In this document: positions 1 through 13,999 of the stretch, in pieces | Layout of the letters: each line of letters starts with the position of its first letter | Numbering within the stretch: position 1 is the first letter of the stretch | Origin: Macropodus opercularis | Lineage: Eukaryota; Chordata; Actinopteri; Anabantiformes; Osphronemidae | DNA length: 64,000 bases | Direction: 5' to 3' | NCBI GenBank assembly: GCA_030770545.1 | Contig: CM061102.1 | Span: 14,376,501 to 14,440,500 of the forward strand | Position numbers and translations under genes: made by a program | The notes under the pieces: generated by a model | What the model saw: the letters and a program-made list of their open reading frames with translations, nothing else | What the model was told of the DNA's origin: nothing | Databases searched by the model: none

Positions 1-3000
1 TTCACCACCTGAAGAAGAGAACAAGAGAAGAGGTGGCTCCATGTGAAATTTAACGTCACAGGAGGAAACAAAAACAAGGTGATAATAATTTACTGTATCC
101 CAGCGTCTGATACTTTTTATGTATCATAAGCCGTGCTGTGAATGCATCATTTGACTCATTTGTTTCCTGTTTAGGTTCTTTAGAAGAACATGTGAAATAA
201 GTTCAATTCATGAAGTGACTCTGAAGAGAGAAATTTTTTTTCCTGTGTTCAGCTAGTAGATCGGTGTTTACTCTCTGCTCTCTGCTGAGACATGTCCCCA
301 ATTTCATAGGGCAACGACTCCACCAGGTCAGTGGTCAGGCTGTGATGTTGAATGTTTGTCAGGCCACTTTTTGCAGCCTGCACCTCATCGCTTTGGCTGG
401 TGGACTTTCAACTCATTTGCCCCTGTCAGTGAGCGAGACCTGCTGATTGACTGTTCAGCTTAGCCAATCACTGCACCAAACAAGCAATGTGTTTGAGGAA
501 TAAAAAATCTGAAAGAGTCAGTGGTGAGCATGAGTAGCTTTTAGACCGTCAGTTGTGTGTGAGTCCATACCTGTGATTTCGGTACAGTACTAACAATCAC
601 GTCACCATTAGACATAAAGTGGATGAATGGGTGGTTCCTGACTGTGCGATTCCCCCTGTGAGGGTGTGAGGGAGGGTGACACAAACTTTTTATCTGTCTA
701 ATTGTTTTGTCCTTTGTTGTAATAACTTGACTTGTGGCCAACTATGCAGGTTTGATAAGAGAAGGTAAGGGCTTCCACTTTAAACAGCCTCCAGATCACT
801 GCTACATTCCACTCCTAGCTATTACAGACTTATTTTATCCAGATTTAAATACATTTTATTACATGTTATTATGTATTTTCTGGTTTTCTTAATTGTGACT
901 GCTGAGCTACAGTGATGTATTCAATGTAAATAATAAAAGAATGATCTACATTTTGCAACATAAAGCAACAACTTGTTTGTTCTGTCATTTATTGAAATAC
1001 TAAACATATGTTCATTTCTTTATGTAAGTCAATGTGCAAGAAGTCTGTCTCAAGTAAAGCTTCCATTTGAATTGATTTCTAAACATCAACTCGCTTGGAT
1101 TTCAATTGAACTAATGTCACCAAAGCCACAAAACCTGTGAAAGATTAATAAAGTGATTTGCACATGTTTGACAGCTGGGTCGCTTTCATTTACGAAACTC
1201 TAATCACTGGTTTCTATAATAGTTTTGTATAATATTTTGACAAATGTCTGCGGATCAACTGTGACAGGAAGCTGTGCTCAGGAGCGAGACAGCCAATATT
1301 GACCCATGGTCTCATTTTCCACCTAATTTCACAGAAATCTTTGCACAAATTTCTCAAAGTATCACGCTGACTAGCAGATAAACAGATGGAACCAGAGTCC
1401 TAATCGTCCATGGGGGAGGTTGGAACACAGTAATGGAGGATTCAGAGCAGACAAGCAGTGTATGTACGTCTTTTCCCAACAACAACAAGCTGAGTTGTTA
1501 TAAAACCATTCAATGCCTGATGCAGGTTTCACTTAAATGTCTAGAGAGACAAATCTCACTCTATAGCAAAACGAACACTTGTATGAGCCCAATTCTTTGC
1601 TGTTTAATACTCAGACTCATTTGACACATTAATCTAAAACTGGCTTTTAGATGCACATTTATGTGCATAGTGGAGCTGACATTGAAATCACAACAACACT
1701 CACCATCATGGAGACTGATGCTGGGAAACAGATAAAAGAAAAACATGTCATGTTACTGCTCCCTCAAATGAGGTCGCGCTCATCGTCGAGTCTTAAACAA
1801 CTTGGGTCCTCGTTTGTGTGAAAAATACAATGAGGCAGCTTTTGCCCAGGTTGAGATGTTGGAATCTTTAATTGACAGCACTGTTGGGGAATGATCAAAA
1901 GCATCATACAAATACATTTGGCACATGAAGAAACATCCACCTTTGATTTGTTAAGAGTACTGTTGAGTCTGCTGTTGCTGTAACATGTATCTGCAAAGTG
2001 CAGATGAAGTTCATTTGGGCAAAGAGAGTCACATGAAGGCAAACAGTGGAGAAAACAAAGCCCTTAACATCAAATGAGGTGACAACTGTGATGCTTTTCT
2101 GTCTGCTCCACTTTCACGTCCTTGGCCTTTCATTCCACCGCGCTCTCCAGTTTTGTTTTTTTTTACATTTCCTGACGATGATGCTTCTCCCCCCCACGTA
2201 ATTAACGCGTTTCTACTTCACCGGCATTCAGCGTTCCAAACCACTTCAGGCAGCGTGCCCATGCGATTTCAGACGCGACACGAGACAGCGCTGCAGCACA
2301 GTTTGCAGACCTGCGTTAGATTTTGTTCAAGTGCACAGAGTTTGATGAGCTCAACATCGACTATGCTTTCTCTGACATTTGTTCAAATTGTTTAATACAT
2401 TTTTTAACACTGTAACAACATTGGCTGAAAAACGATATGTTTAATGGCAAAAACTAAAATTTGGAAATTAGAGAACATGTGTGTTACAGTGACAGCATCA
2501 GTTAACTTGACTCTGAGCTGTGCCTGATGCGATCATTTGAAATTCCTTAAAAAGATGAATTCATGTGTAATGAGAGAAAGAAAGAGCATAGAAAATAGTT
2601 TTGCTTGTTTGATATCGATTACAATTGATATTTGAGTGGGAACCTGTGAATATTATTGGCTGAAGTGTGAAGTTATAGTTCAGTACTGTAGGTAGTAGAA
2701 CTGCAATACCGTTCTACATGTAGTTTCAATTAAACGGACTCATGTGGATTTACGCAGAGATACTTCTCACATGTGACATCACCAAATACCATATAAACCT
2801 CAGAAATAATGCAGTATATGAATTTCAGCCCAGCAAAGGTACTGTGTGACATACAGCCCTGCAGAACAGGAGCCAGTCAGGGAGTCCTCAAGGTCGCTTC
2901 AGCAGGGCGATGGTTTGCTGACACAAGGGCTGAATGTGGGTAATCAGGCTTAAAGGTTACTCTTTAACCACCTGACCACTCAGTTTTCCTCCACTGCTGC

Positions 3001-6000
3001 GTCTGATTTATCGTCACTGGAGCTGCTCCAAGCCTCGCATCAGCAAAGCATACCTGGTAGGATGCTCCTATAGTAAACAGACTAGTGCTGTTAAAGATTA
3101 CGCAAACTAACGAAACAAATGTTTCTTTCATACAGTAATTTTATCACTAAATTTGCTCCTACAACTCAAAAACTAGACAGACAAAATAAAAAAGTAGGAA
3201 GATAAATCAATCGAGAAATACTGTAAACAAGGTCGAAGGCTTTTAAGAAACACAAATTAACATATATCTATAATCTGATCACAGTTGTATACAATCATCA
3301 TAATAATACCCAGGCAGTGTAATCTTGTCTGTGAAGTGCGTAAACAAGTCTTTGTGTGTACATGTGGAATTTGTTGCTAAATTTACTAAATGTATCACTT
3401 GCAATCCTGCAGGAAAAAGGTTTTGTGCAGTTATAGGCACGAGATCCCCTGCGTGAGATGTTAAATATTACATTTAATAGTGATCACAACGTTTAGTACT
3501 AGCAACTCTACTTTCAACCAATTAGACCAAAGATGTGAAACTACAGGTGCACATATGCCGTTGTTACTAAAAATGCACTCGTGCTAATGTGCGGTTTTAG
3601 AATGAAAGCACCGAGCCCTTAGCGTTTATTATGCCCATGGCAGCAGCGACACACCACTAGAGTTGTGAGGGCAAAACAAAGATGAAAATGTGGAGGTGTA
3701 GTAAACCAGAGATTCATTAACCTGAGAGTTAACCTGCGCTAAATTCAGATCCACAGCTTTACATCTTTACATTGTGTTAGATCTCAGTCTGTATGTTTAT
3801 CCTCCTTTCAACCACCCGTGTGTGCTTATCTCTTTTGTTGATTCCTTATCGGCTTTGTCCTGTCCCTCACCAATTGCAGTGCAACAAGTCAAGCTGCCTC
3901 TTAACATTGTCATCTGCTTTGTTTTTTCAATATTTCGTCTCTCTTTTCCGTTCTTCCCCTTCCCCCCAGTGTTTCCTCCCCCCTTCTTGCTTCTCTCATC
4001 TTCTTCTTCCTTCTCAGCTCAGCCCTAATTAGGGGAGATTCTTTCTGATCAATAGATCCTCCAGGGAGCACAAGAAGAAACAGCTCAGAATGACAGTATG
4101 TGTGTGAATGCAAAGTGGGGTGTCAAAGGGTTATGTACTGTATCAGCTCTGCAAACAGATTCATATGCATGCTCACACATTCTTTGTTATTGTGTTGATG
4201 TAGTGAGTGAGTTTTGTACATGCGGTGTCCTGCTTGTAACTGTCACCACCGTTGGCCACTCGGTCTTGTGATTCCTATGCAAACCTGGGCTGATAGTGCA
4301 GCACAGTCCGCTGTACTGTACGTTATGATTTATGAGTATTGATCTTTACAGAACAATTAAAAGAGTGAGCACTGCAGGATAATGATTGTGTGATCATTCC
4401 ACTTTGGCTGCATGATCCATCCGTCGTTTATTGTTTTATAGTTATATGAATATTATGCTGACTCTGGAAATAAGAAGAGTTTTAAAGTGTATTTTATTTA
4501 AAACGGGTAGGTGGCCGTTATTTGCACTTCAAATAAATTCTGGTGTCCTCTGCCGAACAAAGCCTGTCGGTTTGACTGTTTCCATAATTAAAAATACATT
4601 TCTGCTAATTTCCCTTTTGAGAGTCGGCGAGGGACAGGCTCTGCCTCAAGGTTGCTGCAGAGGCAGCGTATTAAAATTTAATCGCAGTTGTACACAGATT
4701 TAAAGTGAGCTGCACTGGGAATTAAGCAGCCAAGGAAAATAATAAAAGGGAGGCTGCGTCTATCGAGTCGGGAGTGAGTGATGAGAACGGGTTTTGGTGC
4801 CACTCGTGTCAGAGCTAAGGGGCCCAGGGCCGCGGTGAGCCATCGGTGGGCTCCGAATTCTGACAATTACCCTGAGCACTGCGGCCACAGGCGCATTACC
4901 TCTGCTGCTGTCAAAGAACGCGCGTGCGTACATGCGTGTGTGTGTGTTTTACACGCATCACACGTACAGTATAACTCCATTTTCATAGAAATCCCTTTTA
5001 TAACGTTGCCAGAGAAAAACAACAGCCAATTAAAATAACTGCAATCTGTATGCAAAAGCCTGAGCCAATTTATCCAGGGAGGCTTGTGAAAGTACACAGG
5101 TTCAGTGCGCCATGTGTTTGGGTTTAGGCTGTGAGTAAGCATTAGCGACAAGCAGAGCTGGGGAGACGCACAACGCTACAACAAACCAGCCACTGTACAC
5201 AGACTCCAAAGAGCTTCAGTCCCACATGACTCATTATAGCTATTCTGGGAGTTGAATCATTTTAGCCATTACTCACTTATAGTAACTGCAGTTTTGCATC
5301 CATGTTTACAATTAGACTTTCTGGATATCATTAATAATTATTTAGATAGTTATTAGCTCAGTGACATTTGATGGCAGCAAAAGTCTGTCGTACTCTCCCA
5401 ATTTCCTCTCCGTGGCGTCATCTGTGCTGTCTCGCTTGTTCTCACGTGATGTGCAGCGCTGCCTCGGTGCCCGGGAGTCTTTAGGCTGATTACTACAATG
5501 CCTTAAGGAAAAACACAATTGTTTATGTTATTTATGAGCTTCATTTAATTGGGCTGAGAGCATAGACACTCAGTCTGATGGCTTAAGCGTAGAAGCCTGC
5601 CGGTCCTGGAGGCTGAGTGAGAGGCTGCCGTTAATGGAGTTTACTCGCAGGTGAAGCAGACACGTGATGCGACAGTTCACCGGGGCCAGCTGACTGTCGC
5701 AGATATTTTACAGTAGCTCCTTTTATTAGGCCATTGCCGAGTAAATCAATCGCTCATTACTTTGACTTGATGATTGCACGTGTGGCTGTCTCTATTAAAG
5801 AAAGGGTCACGCACAAGGCTACACACGTGCCCTGAATCAATTTCAATGAATGAATAAATACCAGTTAATTTGGACGTTCTATCAGAGCCTGGTCTCACTG
5901 CAAATTCCTGCCTTGTCCTGGAGCGCAGAAAAATTATCAACCAGGAACAAGAAAAGTGTGAGGAAAACAACCCAACAGAGGTTTATTTTCTTATTTGTTG

Positions 6001-9000
6001 AGAATACAGCCCTAATGTCATCATTCCTGTCAAATTGTTTGATTGATAAATTGTGAAGTATTATGGATCATCATTAAATCAAAGTCATTAAAAATCTTAC
6101 ATCATTCCCCTGCCTCCAGTTGCAGATCAGTTGCACATTGAAAACGTCCTGTTACATTTGAATTTGAAGATTCTATTGTCTTTATATTACAGTTTAAAAT
6201 GAACAATAAATACATTTTATTGTTTCAAAGGTCAAACTTTGAAATGGATCTGCTGTTTTGTGGCTCATTATTTAGTGTCTGGCTGCTACAGTACCTTTTT
6301 GCTTTTGACTGAGAGTTATAGCACTTCAACTCCATCATAGGGAGCATTTTTATACAGTCTGATATATTCTACTAATTGGTAAAGGACAAGTACAGCAACT
6401 GTCCGCTTGGATCCATTGTTCAATTATTGGGAGTATGAACAGTATTATATATTCCTCTGTATAGTAGTGGTAAATATTATAATATAAAGTAATAGTGTAT
6501 AAATAGTACTAACATCTTCCTTATTTTCTAAGTCAATATGAACATATCTGCTTCTATCTGCAGACTTCAGCTCAGATGATGTCATCTCAGGATCCTCACA
6601 CTGTGTATAGGTTGTGGCGTTGCTCGATTACGTCCTTCAGCTCTCAAACCGATGACATCACGTATTTGACCTTTAATCACCTCTAGTTACTCATTTTCCT
6701 TTCCATATACGAAAAAACTGTAGAACACGCGCATGAACTTTTCAATTATTTACAATAGCCGTTTGAATAACGCGCATTATTTGTTTTCGATCTTCAGCTC
6801 TGATTTGTGAGTTTTCTCACCCTGTGTAGTTCTGGATAGCATATTGAGCCCAGCTGAGGAGACATCGTTGGTTGTTTCCTAATGAGTTGTTGGCGGGATG
6901 AGCTCAGCTTCGCCTGTCCGGAAAGAAAACACCGGCAGATAATTGGCTCATTTTATAGCTGGGATGTTTTTCCCCCGGCTTGAGACACCGAATTAATGAG
7001 CTGACCATATCACAATAACATGGGTCAGGCCCGCAGAAACTGATGACGCCCTAAAAAAAAAATAATTAGCAACGGCAGCTCTGCGTTGTCACACAAAACA
7101 CAGAGCAACAGTTGAGCTGTGCTGCGTTGATGATTACATCACCTCAGCCATCTTTGGCTGATGGAGAGGTTCTAAATGTTTAGCTCTAAAAAGATTGTTT
7201 ACATTTTTGGGAGATTCTTTGTCACAACCTCCAAACAGCATTACAATGTCCATACATGAAAGAGATGCCTGCTTCCCAGTTTTTAGTTAAACGTGTTGTT
7301 TGTTTGTTTTTTTGAGTCCCTGTCGCTTAAAATAAACGTTTAACAAATTGAAAAAGCTGTCGCAAATCCGCACATTGTCGTATGAAGTTACCTCCGCAAA
7401 ATATTTTTGGAACATTTCGCACTATTCTTCAACGCTAACAATGTGAACAGGCAGCGTTAGCGTATGAAACGGGTAGTGTTAACAGCATGGGGTCGAAGAG
7501 ATCAGCTGACTTTCACGCTTTCAAATCCCCATAGCAAAGTTTTTCTCCTCGCTTCGCTTTGTTAGTTCCATTCAGCCATTTTCTCCCACACTGGATAGTC
7601 AGCAGACCCACCGTCGGTGTATTGGCATCTGGCATTACATCAAAAAAAGTCTACGCTCCTTTATTTTTTTAATGAAAGCAGATTCAAGAAATGTTTTCGA
7701 AGACTACTTTTGTGCAAACCATTTCCCATCACTCCACCAGGTCAGCTTTTCATACTCCTCCTACTCTTTTTCAATGTGACTGGAAACAGTTCTCAAGATG
7801 CATCTCAAGCAGACACTGCAAATTCATTTGTAGTTGTTCGTGCCCACGCAACCTGGCCTCTGTGCAACTAATGCTCCGATGACTCGATCGCTACTATTCC
7901 TTTTCCTGCTACAGTGCGAAAACATTACGAACAGGAATTGCAGTCGACACACACACTGGCATTTATTCATTATATACATATTTTTTTTCTTTTTCCTATT
8001 CTGATCTTGTCTTGTAGTTGGACGTCCTCATTATGCAGCAGTTGGACGGAATGCATGAGAAAAAGGCAAGATTTAATTGGAGGGTTCTCATTTGAAATCT
8101 CATCACGCTGTATATTTTTCTTTTTGTTTCCTAAAATGATCAGCTTGCTGTACAGTATTCGGTTCCCTTCCAAGTCCCCTTCATTGGTCCTACTAGGCGG
8201 ATGTCACTACATTCAGTGAGGAATTGGATTCATAGAAACCACCTTGCACCGTGTGGGTTAGAGCTCTGAGAATTCGTTTGAATTACCTGCTGACCTCATT
8301 ATGTTTAAAATCATACTTCACACAATACATTTTGAGATTGTGTAATTCAAGCTAATTTCAGTTTGTTCTTCTGCTGTGATGAACCTTGTCTGCCCCGTGG
8401 AACGCAGACTGAAAGTGTTTACACTGTCATGACTGCAGCCGTGGGCCTCAGGAAGAGAGTAATGGAGCGTAGGTGATGTGCAGCAACACTTGCGTGGCTC
8501 AACTCCCCGCGTTGGGTTTATTGACGTTGCTGTTCTCGACCACACATGGCAGTTTCACCTCTGTGGACTCAACAGCAACAGCTTTTTAGCCTGTCCACCT
8601 GTTCTAAAGCTCAGTCAAACAGGTGTGCAGACCACTTACCCTCTGACAGACTATTACACACAGTCTGCTATTACAAACAACTGCAAATAGGTCATTACCT
8701 GCATTAGCTCTTTGTCAGACTCATGCCTTGGCACGTGTTGCTGACTCAGCACTGTGCAGGACAGGCCTAGCCACCAATAGCAAGTTACTGCTAAAGCTGA
8801 CACCTATTAACCATGTATTCGGAATCTGGTATGTAATGGAGCAGAATACATCAATTTTGTAAAAAAAAAAAAAAAGAGAAAAAAAAGGGAAGTTAAGCTA
8901 CTAAACCTAACAAATAACAATAAAGGCTACATGTAATAATAATAACTATAAATAAATTGGCATTTTCTCTTGCCTTGAGTGACAGCACGTCTTCTGTTCA

Positions 9001-9177
9001 CACTGTGCAAAAAACAGAATCTCTTTTTTCAAAGGTAGGAATAATTAGGCTCTAGTTTAACCTTTGAACCCTCCAGATATCTACATGTATATATAAACAA
9101 CTACTGTATGTGCTGACCGTACGTCCACAGAAACAAGGTTAAACTAGTATTTTCCTCATGTCCCAAACGTACTAAAG

Positions 9178-9245
9178 TTGTAGCTCAGTGGCAACTGGAC
9201 ATCAGGTTCTTGTGGGCTTTGATTCTAGTGAAATGAAACTTTTAA
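9178..9245 (+). repeat. tRNA-like SINE head remnant
   Basis: TAGCTCAGTGG fits the RNA polymerase III box A consensus, and about 25-35 nt later GCTTTGATTCT is a degenerate box B. It does not fold as a proper tRNA by inspection, so it is more likely a decayed tRNA-derived SINE than a tRNA gene. Confidence 0.35.
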
Positions 9246-11073
9246 AAAGAAGCCTGAGGTCTTTGCTATTTTGTTGTGTTCCATCAAATTTACTGGACAA
9301 CAAAACAAAACATGATTCCCAGAGGGACGATAAAATATGCCAACAAAGAACCAATGTAACATGTCGCCTGCAACACCCATTGTTACCATGAATGTTTTAA
9401 ACATCCCAACCCCTCTTTTTTCCCCAAATATAACCATTATTCAGTCCCTCATGGTCCAACCCTTTCTGTGATAGGCCTCTTTCAAGCCAAACTTCAGGCC
9501 AGCTGACTCCCTCAGAGTGATGGGCAGGGGGCTTTTGTGTTGTGATCAGTCAGAAAGCCACAGCCCTCGACTGGCTCTGCCTCGGGAGTCACTGTCACCA
9601 GTCTCCCTGGGGTCACGCCATGTCCCCGGTCATGCTGGAGATGTCATAAATAAAGAGACAGTGGCGGGAGAAGGAGAACAATGAATCCCCCCCCTTTCCC
9701 CTGCTTCCCTCTCTGTCTCTCCTCCACGTCAGCCATGGGGGACATTGTAAATCACAGGGGCCCAGGGTGGGGAGAAACCTTAGCCGAGAGCAAGGAAGTA
9801 AAGCAAGCAGACATTAAAGTGGGAACCCGGATCATTGGAAGCCCGGCAATTCCCGTCATCGTTATGGAGCTTGGGAGACAAAGGCAGAGGGAGATGATGA
9901 GGCATGGAATAGAGGGAGGGAAGAGGGGAAAACACACTCACAGATGCCGTATTTAATGAGAAAAGCAAACACGTGTATGGTCCTTTTACTGCCTTGCGAG
10001 TTGCCCGAAAACTTGTGAAGGTCATAAATCCGAGTTGGTTAGGTTTAGCTCTGACAGCGCGGGCACTGAAGGACAAAGGTAATCCAGCACTGCCTTTTAG
10101 CGAACAAGAGATTTTGATTTCAACCCCATCAGGGAGGGAGAAAGCTGAAATCACCTGCAGAGGGCTTTCTTGTAGGGCAGCTCAGTCTCTCCTACATCCC
10201 AGCAATTTCCTGGCATTCACACGCATAAAATCCATCGCTGACAATAGCGAGAAAAATAAAGATGGAGAGAAAAGAGGCCGAAGGAAAGAAAAGGCAAGTG
10301 TACAAGCTCCAGTGTGTGTTATGTGTCATCCTTATAAATGAGTAGACACATACAGCTGGAAAAATGTAATGATCATGACCTTGATGATTGTATTGTATTT
10401 TATTCATGTCAAAGGACACACAGGGATAAGAGCAATAAAGGAAGCCAGAAGGAAAAGAAAGATTAAAACAATAACACAATCAATACGCACTAAAGGTTTC
10501 AGATCAAACTCCCCCAGGTATGGCCTGGTTTATATATGTTCTCTCCTCTCTGTACTGTTTACCAAGGCTGTCAAGGTAGGTTACATCCATGCTACCTCTC
10601 CCTCTCTGACACTGATCACTGTCCCTCTGGGCCCAGGTATCGCTCGCTCTCAGAGGTAACTAAGCCTTATGGAATGCTTTGCGCCCTGACCCCTGCAACT
10701 ATTTGGACCTGGCTGTTATGGATCATCTCCCATTTTTCCCCTTGAGGTAGTGAGGCTTTAAGTCTGACAGCCTATGAAGAAGGTTGACAAGGACAGTCGG
10801 TGCTGCTTCTCGCTGGAATCTTTACATTTGAACACCGCACGCGGGGAAGGGGAGGTATGAAGGTAGAGCACAGAGGGGAACGAAACCGAGTGTGTGTGAA
10901 AAGAGAAAGCTCCTTGAGGGACCTTCAGGGCTGAGTCGCACTGGAGCTGTAGAGATTTCTTAAGGGGAAACTATTCTCCCAACCCCTGCGCAAGCAACTT
11001 ATCACAGCCCATAATTATGTCGCGCTGTTAAACGACCTCTGGCTGTATGACAGTTACTCCAGAAAGTTCCGTT

Positions 11074-11105
11074 ATGCAAATGCAAATATGTTTTGTGCAA
11101 ATATG
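11074..11105 (+). promoter_or_regulatory. Cluster of POU/octamer-like motifs
   Basis: Two overlapping perfect octamers (ATGCAAAT at 11074 and 11080) are followed by TGCAAATATG at 11096, so three TGCAAAT cores lie within 32 nt. POU-domain factors bind such sites. The location about 9 kb upstream of the promoter fits a distal element, but function is inferred only. Confidence 0.35.
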
Positions 11106-11721
11106 ACTGGCAAGGAGGCGGTTAGGGTGGGTGGCAGGCGGTGAAGTGCTCAACTGTCACAACAACAGCTGATTTCAATTCCAGAGTCGTGCGTGCGGTT
11201 CAGTTTCAGGAAACAAAAAGACTAAAGTTGGTGACTGCCTTCCTATGAATTACAACGCACAAGGCAGTTTGTATGAAAGCAATGTGTAGGGTGACAGACA
11301 ATGTGTCATGGAATGTTACTTTAGGTTATTTTAAACCACGCCATTGTCCTTGACCCAGCCGTCTCACGTTGGCTACAGCCACCATTTTGGCTCCATTGTA
11401 AAAAAAAAAGGCAACTGCCATTTTGGTGCCTGGTCCGAAAGCGGCCTGCTGCAAAGCACAGTGTAGACGGTGGTGACGATAGAAGCTGAGCTATTTCGCC
11501 GATGTCCTCTTGCTGTTCTTAATGTTCCAGAATGACCAGAAGGGCGTTCGTTTCCGACTGTGTCCGGTCTGTAAACTTCTCCACGCTTCACTCCAGCCAA
11601 CGCTGAGCGAGTGAGAGTGAGAATTTTGTGTCCGCTATTTATAACCTTTGCCAGGGGGCATGTGGGGACGGCTGCAGAAGCAAACGCTCCATTTCTCTGG
11701 AATAACAGCAAAAAGGCAGAG

Positions 11722-11725
<4 letters not shown>

Positions 11726-11754
<29 letters not shown>
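11726..11754. repeat. (CA)n microsatellite
   Basis: Uninterrupted AC dinucleotide run in the upstream region. Confidence 0.95.
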
Positions 11755-11756
<2 letters not shown>

Positions 11757-13930
11757 CTAGTCCGATTTTTACTTACTGCAAAATATTAGTTATTCAAACT
11801 TTAAAGTTATACAATAAATGCATGTGTTTATTGTTGCTGCTTCTGGGATGTGCTGTGCTGAGCAGGAAGGTTCAGTCTGCTTGCTGCTGGTTTATTAGTG
11901 TGCAAATACAGTGAGAAATGAATGAAGTGGTTAAAGTTGGAGGACGGGTTTTTCGGCACTGGTACTTGTTCATTTTCTGAATTAGCTTTGTGAAAATGCA
12001 CGAAGCTCGAGGTTTTAAAGGTTTGATTAGACCTAATTAGATAACGCGCCCTTGATCCATTGCAGTGTATTGCGTCACTGTAAACAGTGTACTTCAGCTG
12101 AAAGAGGCTGTAATGTAATTAGCAGAGACAAAGACAAACTGAAAGCAAAACAAACTATACAGTCTTATTTGTAATTGATTGCTCATGGTTTGTCGTCGCC
12201 CCGTGTTCTTCATATTTTCACTGCCACACTATGACAGAAATACAGTATACACATACATTTCTATACACATGTATAGAAATCCTGTGCTGTAGATCAAAGG
12301 CATGTGAATAGATTAAAGGCTTTAAACCAGTTTTTACTTCTGCAGTTGTACTCCAGTAGTAAACAGGTACCTAGAAACACTTTATCACATTTATTTTTGT
12401 TTGTTTGTTTGTTTTTGTGTTTTTAAATTACACATTATTTTTAATGACTCGTGACGTTTATCGAGCTGACGCATTAATGTGACATGGCACAAAGCCAACC
12501 TGATACACATAACTTGATACTCCATAACAACAACTACTACTAATGCTTTCTTTCTTCATTTTCTTCATTCTACTTGCTGTTCTACACAGACTACCTACCG
12601 AGGATGTGTGGCTTAAAAAAAAAAAAAGCCATCTTAAAATCTGAGAAATAGCAAAATGAAAAGTAGATAATGCTCTTTTGTCCTATGGCGCCTTTTAGGA
12701 AGACATCCTGCTCTGTTGCTCTTCAGTTTAACAACCTTGTTTATTTACACTACACCCAAAAAACTGCTAAATGCTGCCTGTTCGTTAGACAGTTCCCCAC
12801 ACAGAGGCATGTAAAAAAAAAGGGGGATTGCGTGACTTCGTTATTATTCATTAATTTCATTTTCATTTGAGACTAAAGCATGTCTGACCTTACATGGATC
12901 TTTACGTGCCTAAAAAGCAATGTTGAGAAGTAAAATCGAAGAACACAAACATATTTAAAATGTCAACTGAGCTTCTGTCATGAGTACAGCTCTGCTTTAG
13001 AAATCCAACAAAGGTACAGTTCAGGTTTATGGTCTAATGCTATGCTTTCTCCCATTGGATGCAGTATTGTATGTACTGCCAGTGTCTCCCTCTTTATTGT
13101 CAGGGCCTATTAAATTAAAATAAACTGAAAACATGTATGCTGAGAATGTTCTTTTGCTTTATTAGATCAATTTTCAAGACTTACAAATGAGCTGACTCTG
13201 TAAATTTATAGTGTAATTACTTTCCCTTTTCAATTTCTTAGACAAAACAGCCCTGCAATTAAAATGGGTTATTTTGCATGGAGCATGGTTGGAAATAATA
13301 ACTGAATATTAGCTTGCCCTTCTCAACATGGGTTCTGTGAAAAGGGCTTGGATTTGCTGAAGGAGACAAAGCTTCCAGCATTTTGAGTTTGCAGCCAGTA
13401 CATGAAACACAGCATTTGTTGGATCAGTGCATGCGTGTGATAATTGTTCCCAGAAGTGGGTTTGAACGAAACGAGGATATGAAATGGTGAGTTTGTAGCA
13501 GCCTGCAATCTCTTTTCTGATTGTAATCTCAGAGATGCAAACGCTCATCACGCCCAGAGAAAGTCAGTAAGGTCCCTAGACATGAGAGCGTTTGCATGCG
13601 AGGTGACAAACCTTTAGGTGAACAAGCTTGTTGCACATGGCATATGCAAATAAAATTAGACATTCCTTCAGCATTTGCAAAATCTGTGCATGTTCACTGA
13701 GCAGAAGCTTTTCCTTCCCTCTTGCCAGTGGCTTTGAAAGTATTCTCTGTGAAAATAATGCATCTCGGGCAGGGCAACTAACTGCTAGGCTTGAATGGCT
13801 CCTGTCACAAACCATAATTGCTCGTATGAAAGGCCAAGGCTGCCTGTTAACAGCAGGTGAAAGCAGGAATAGAGCTGGAGGACCTTGTCTGTGAAGCAGA
13901 GACAATTTTGTCCAGGCTCTCCAGCAGCTT

Positions 13931-13966
13931 TGTGTGTGTGTGTGTGTGTGGGGGGGGGGGGTGTAT

Positions 13967-13998
<32 letters not shown>

Positions 13999-13999
13999 T
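13931..13999. repeat. Compound (TG)n-(G)n-(TG)n microsatellite
   Basis: A TG run, then about 11 G, then TGTATGTGT and another TG run. Confidence 0.95.

Noticed and set aside
9178..9245. A functional tRNA gene
   Set aside because: Box A is good but box B is degenerate and the arms do not pair, so it is treated as a SINE relic.
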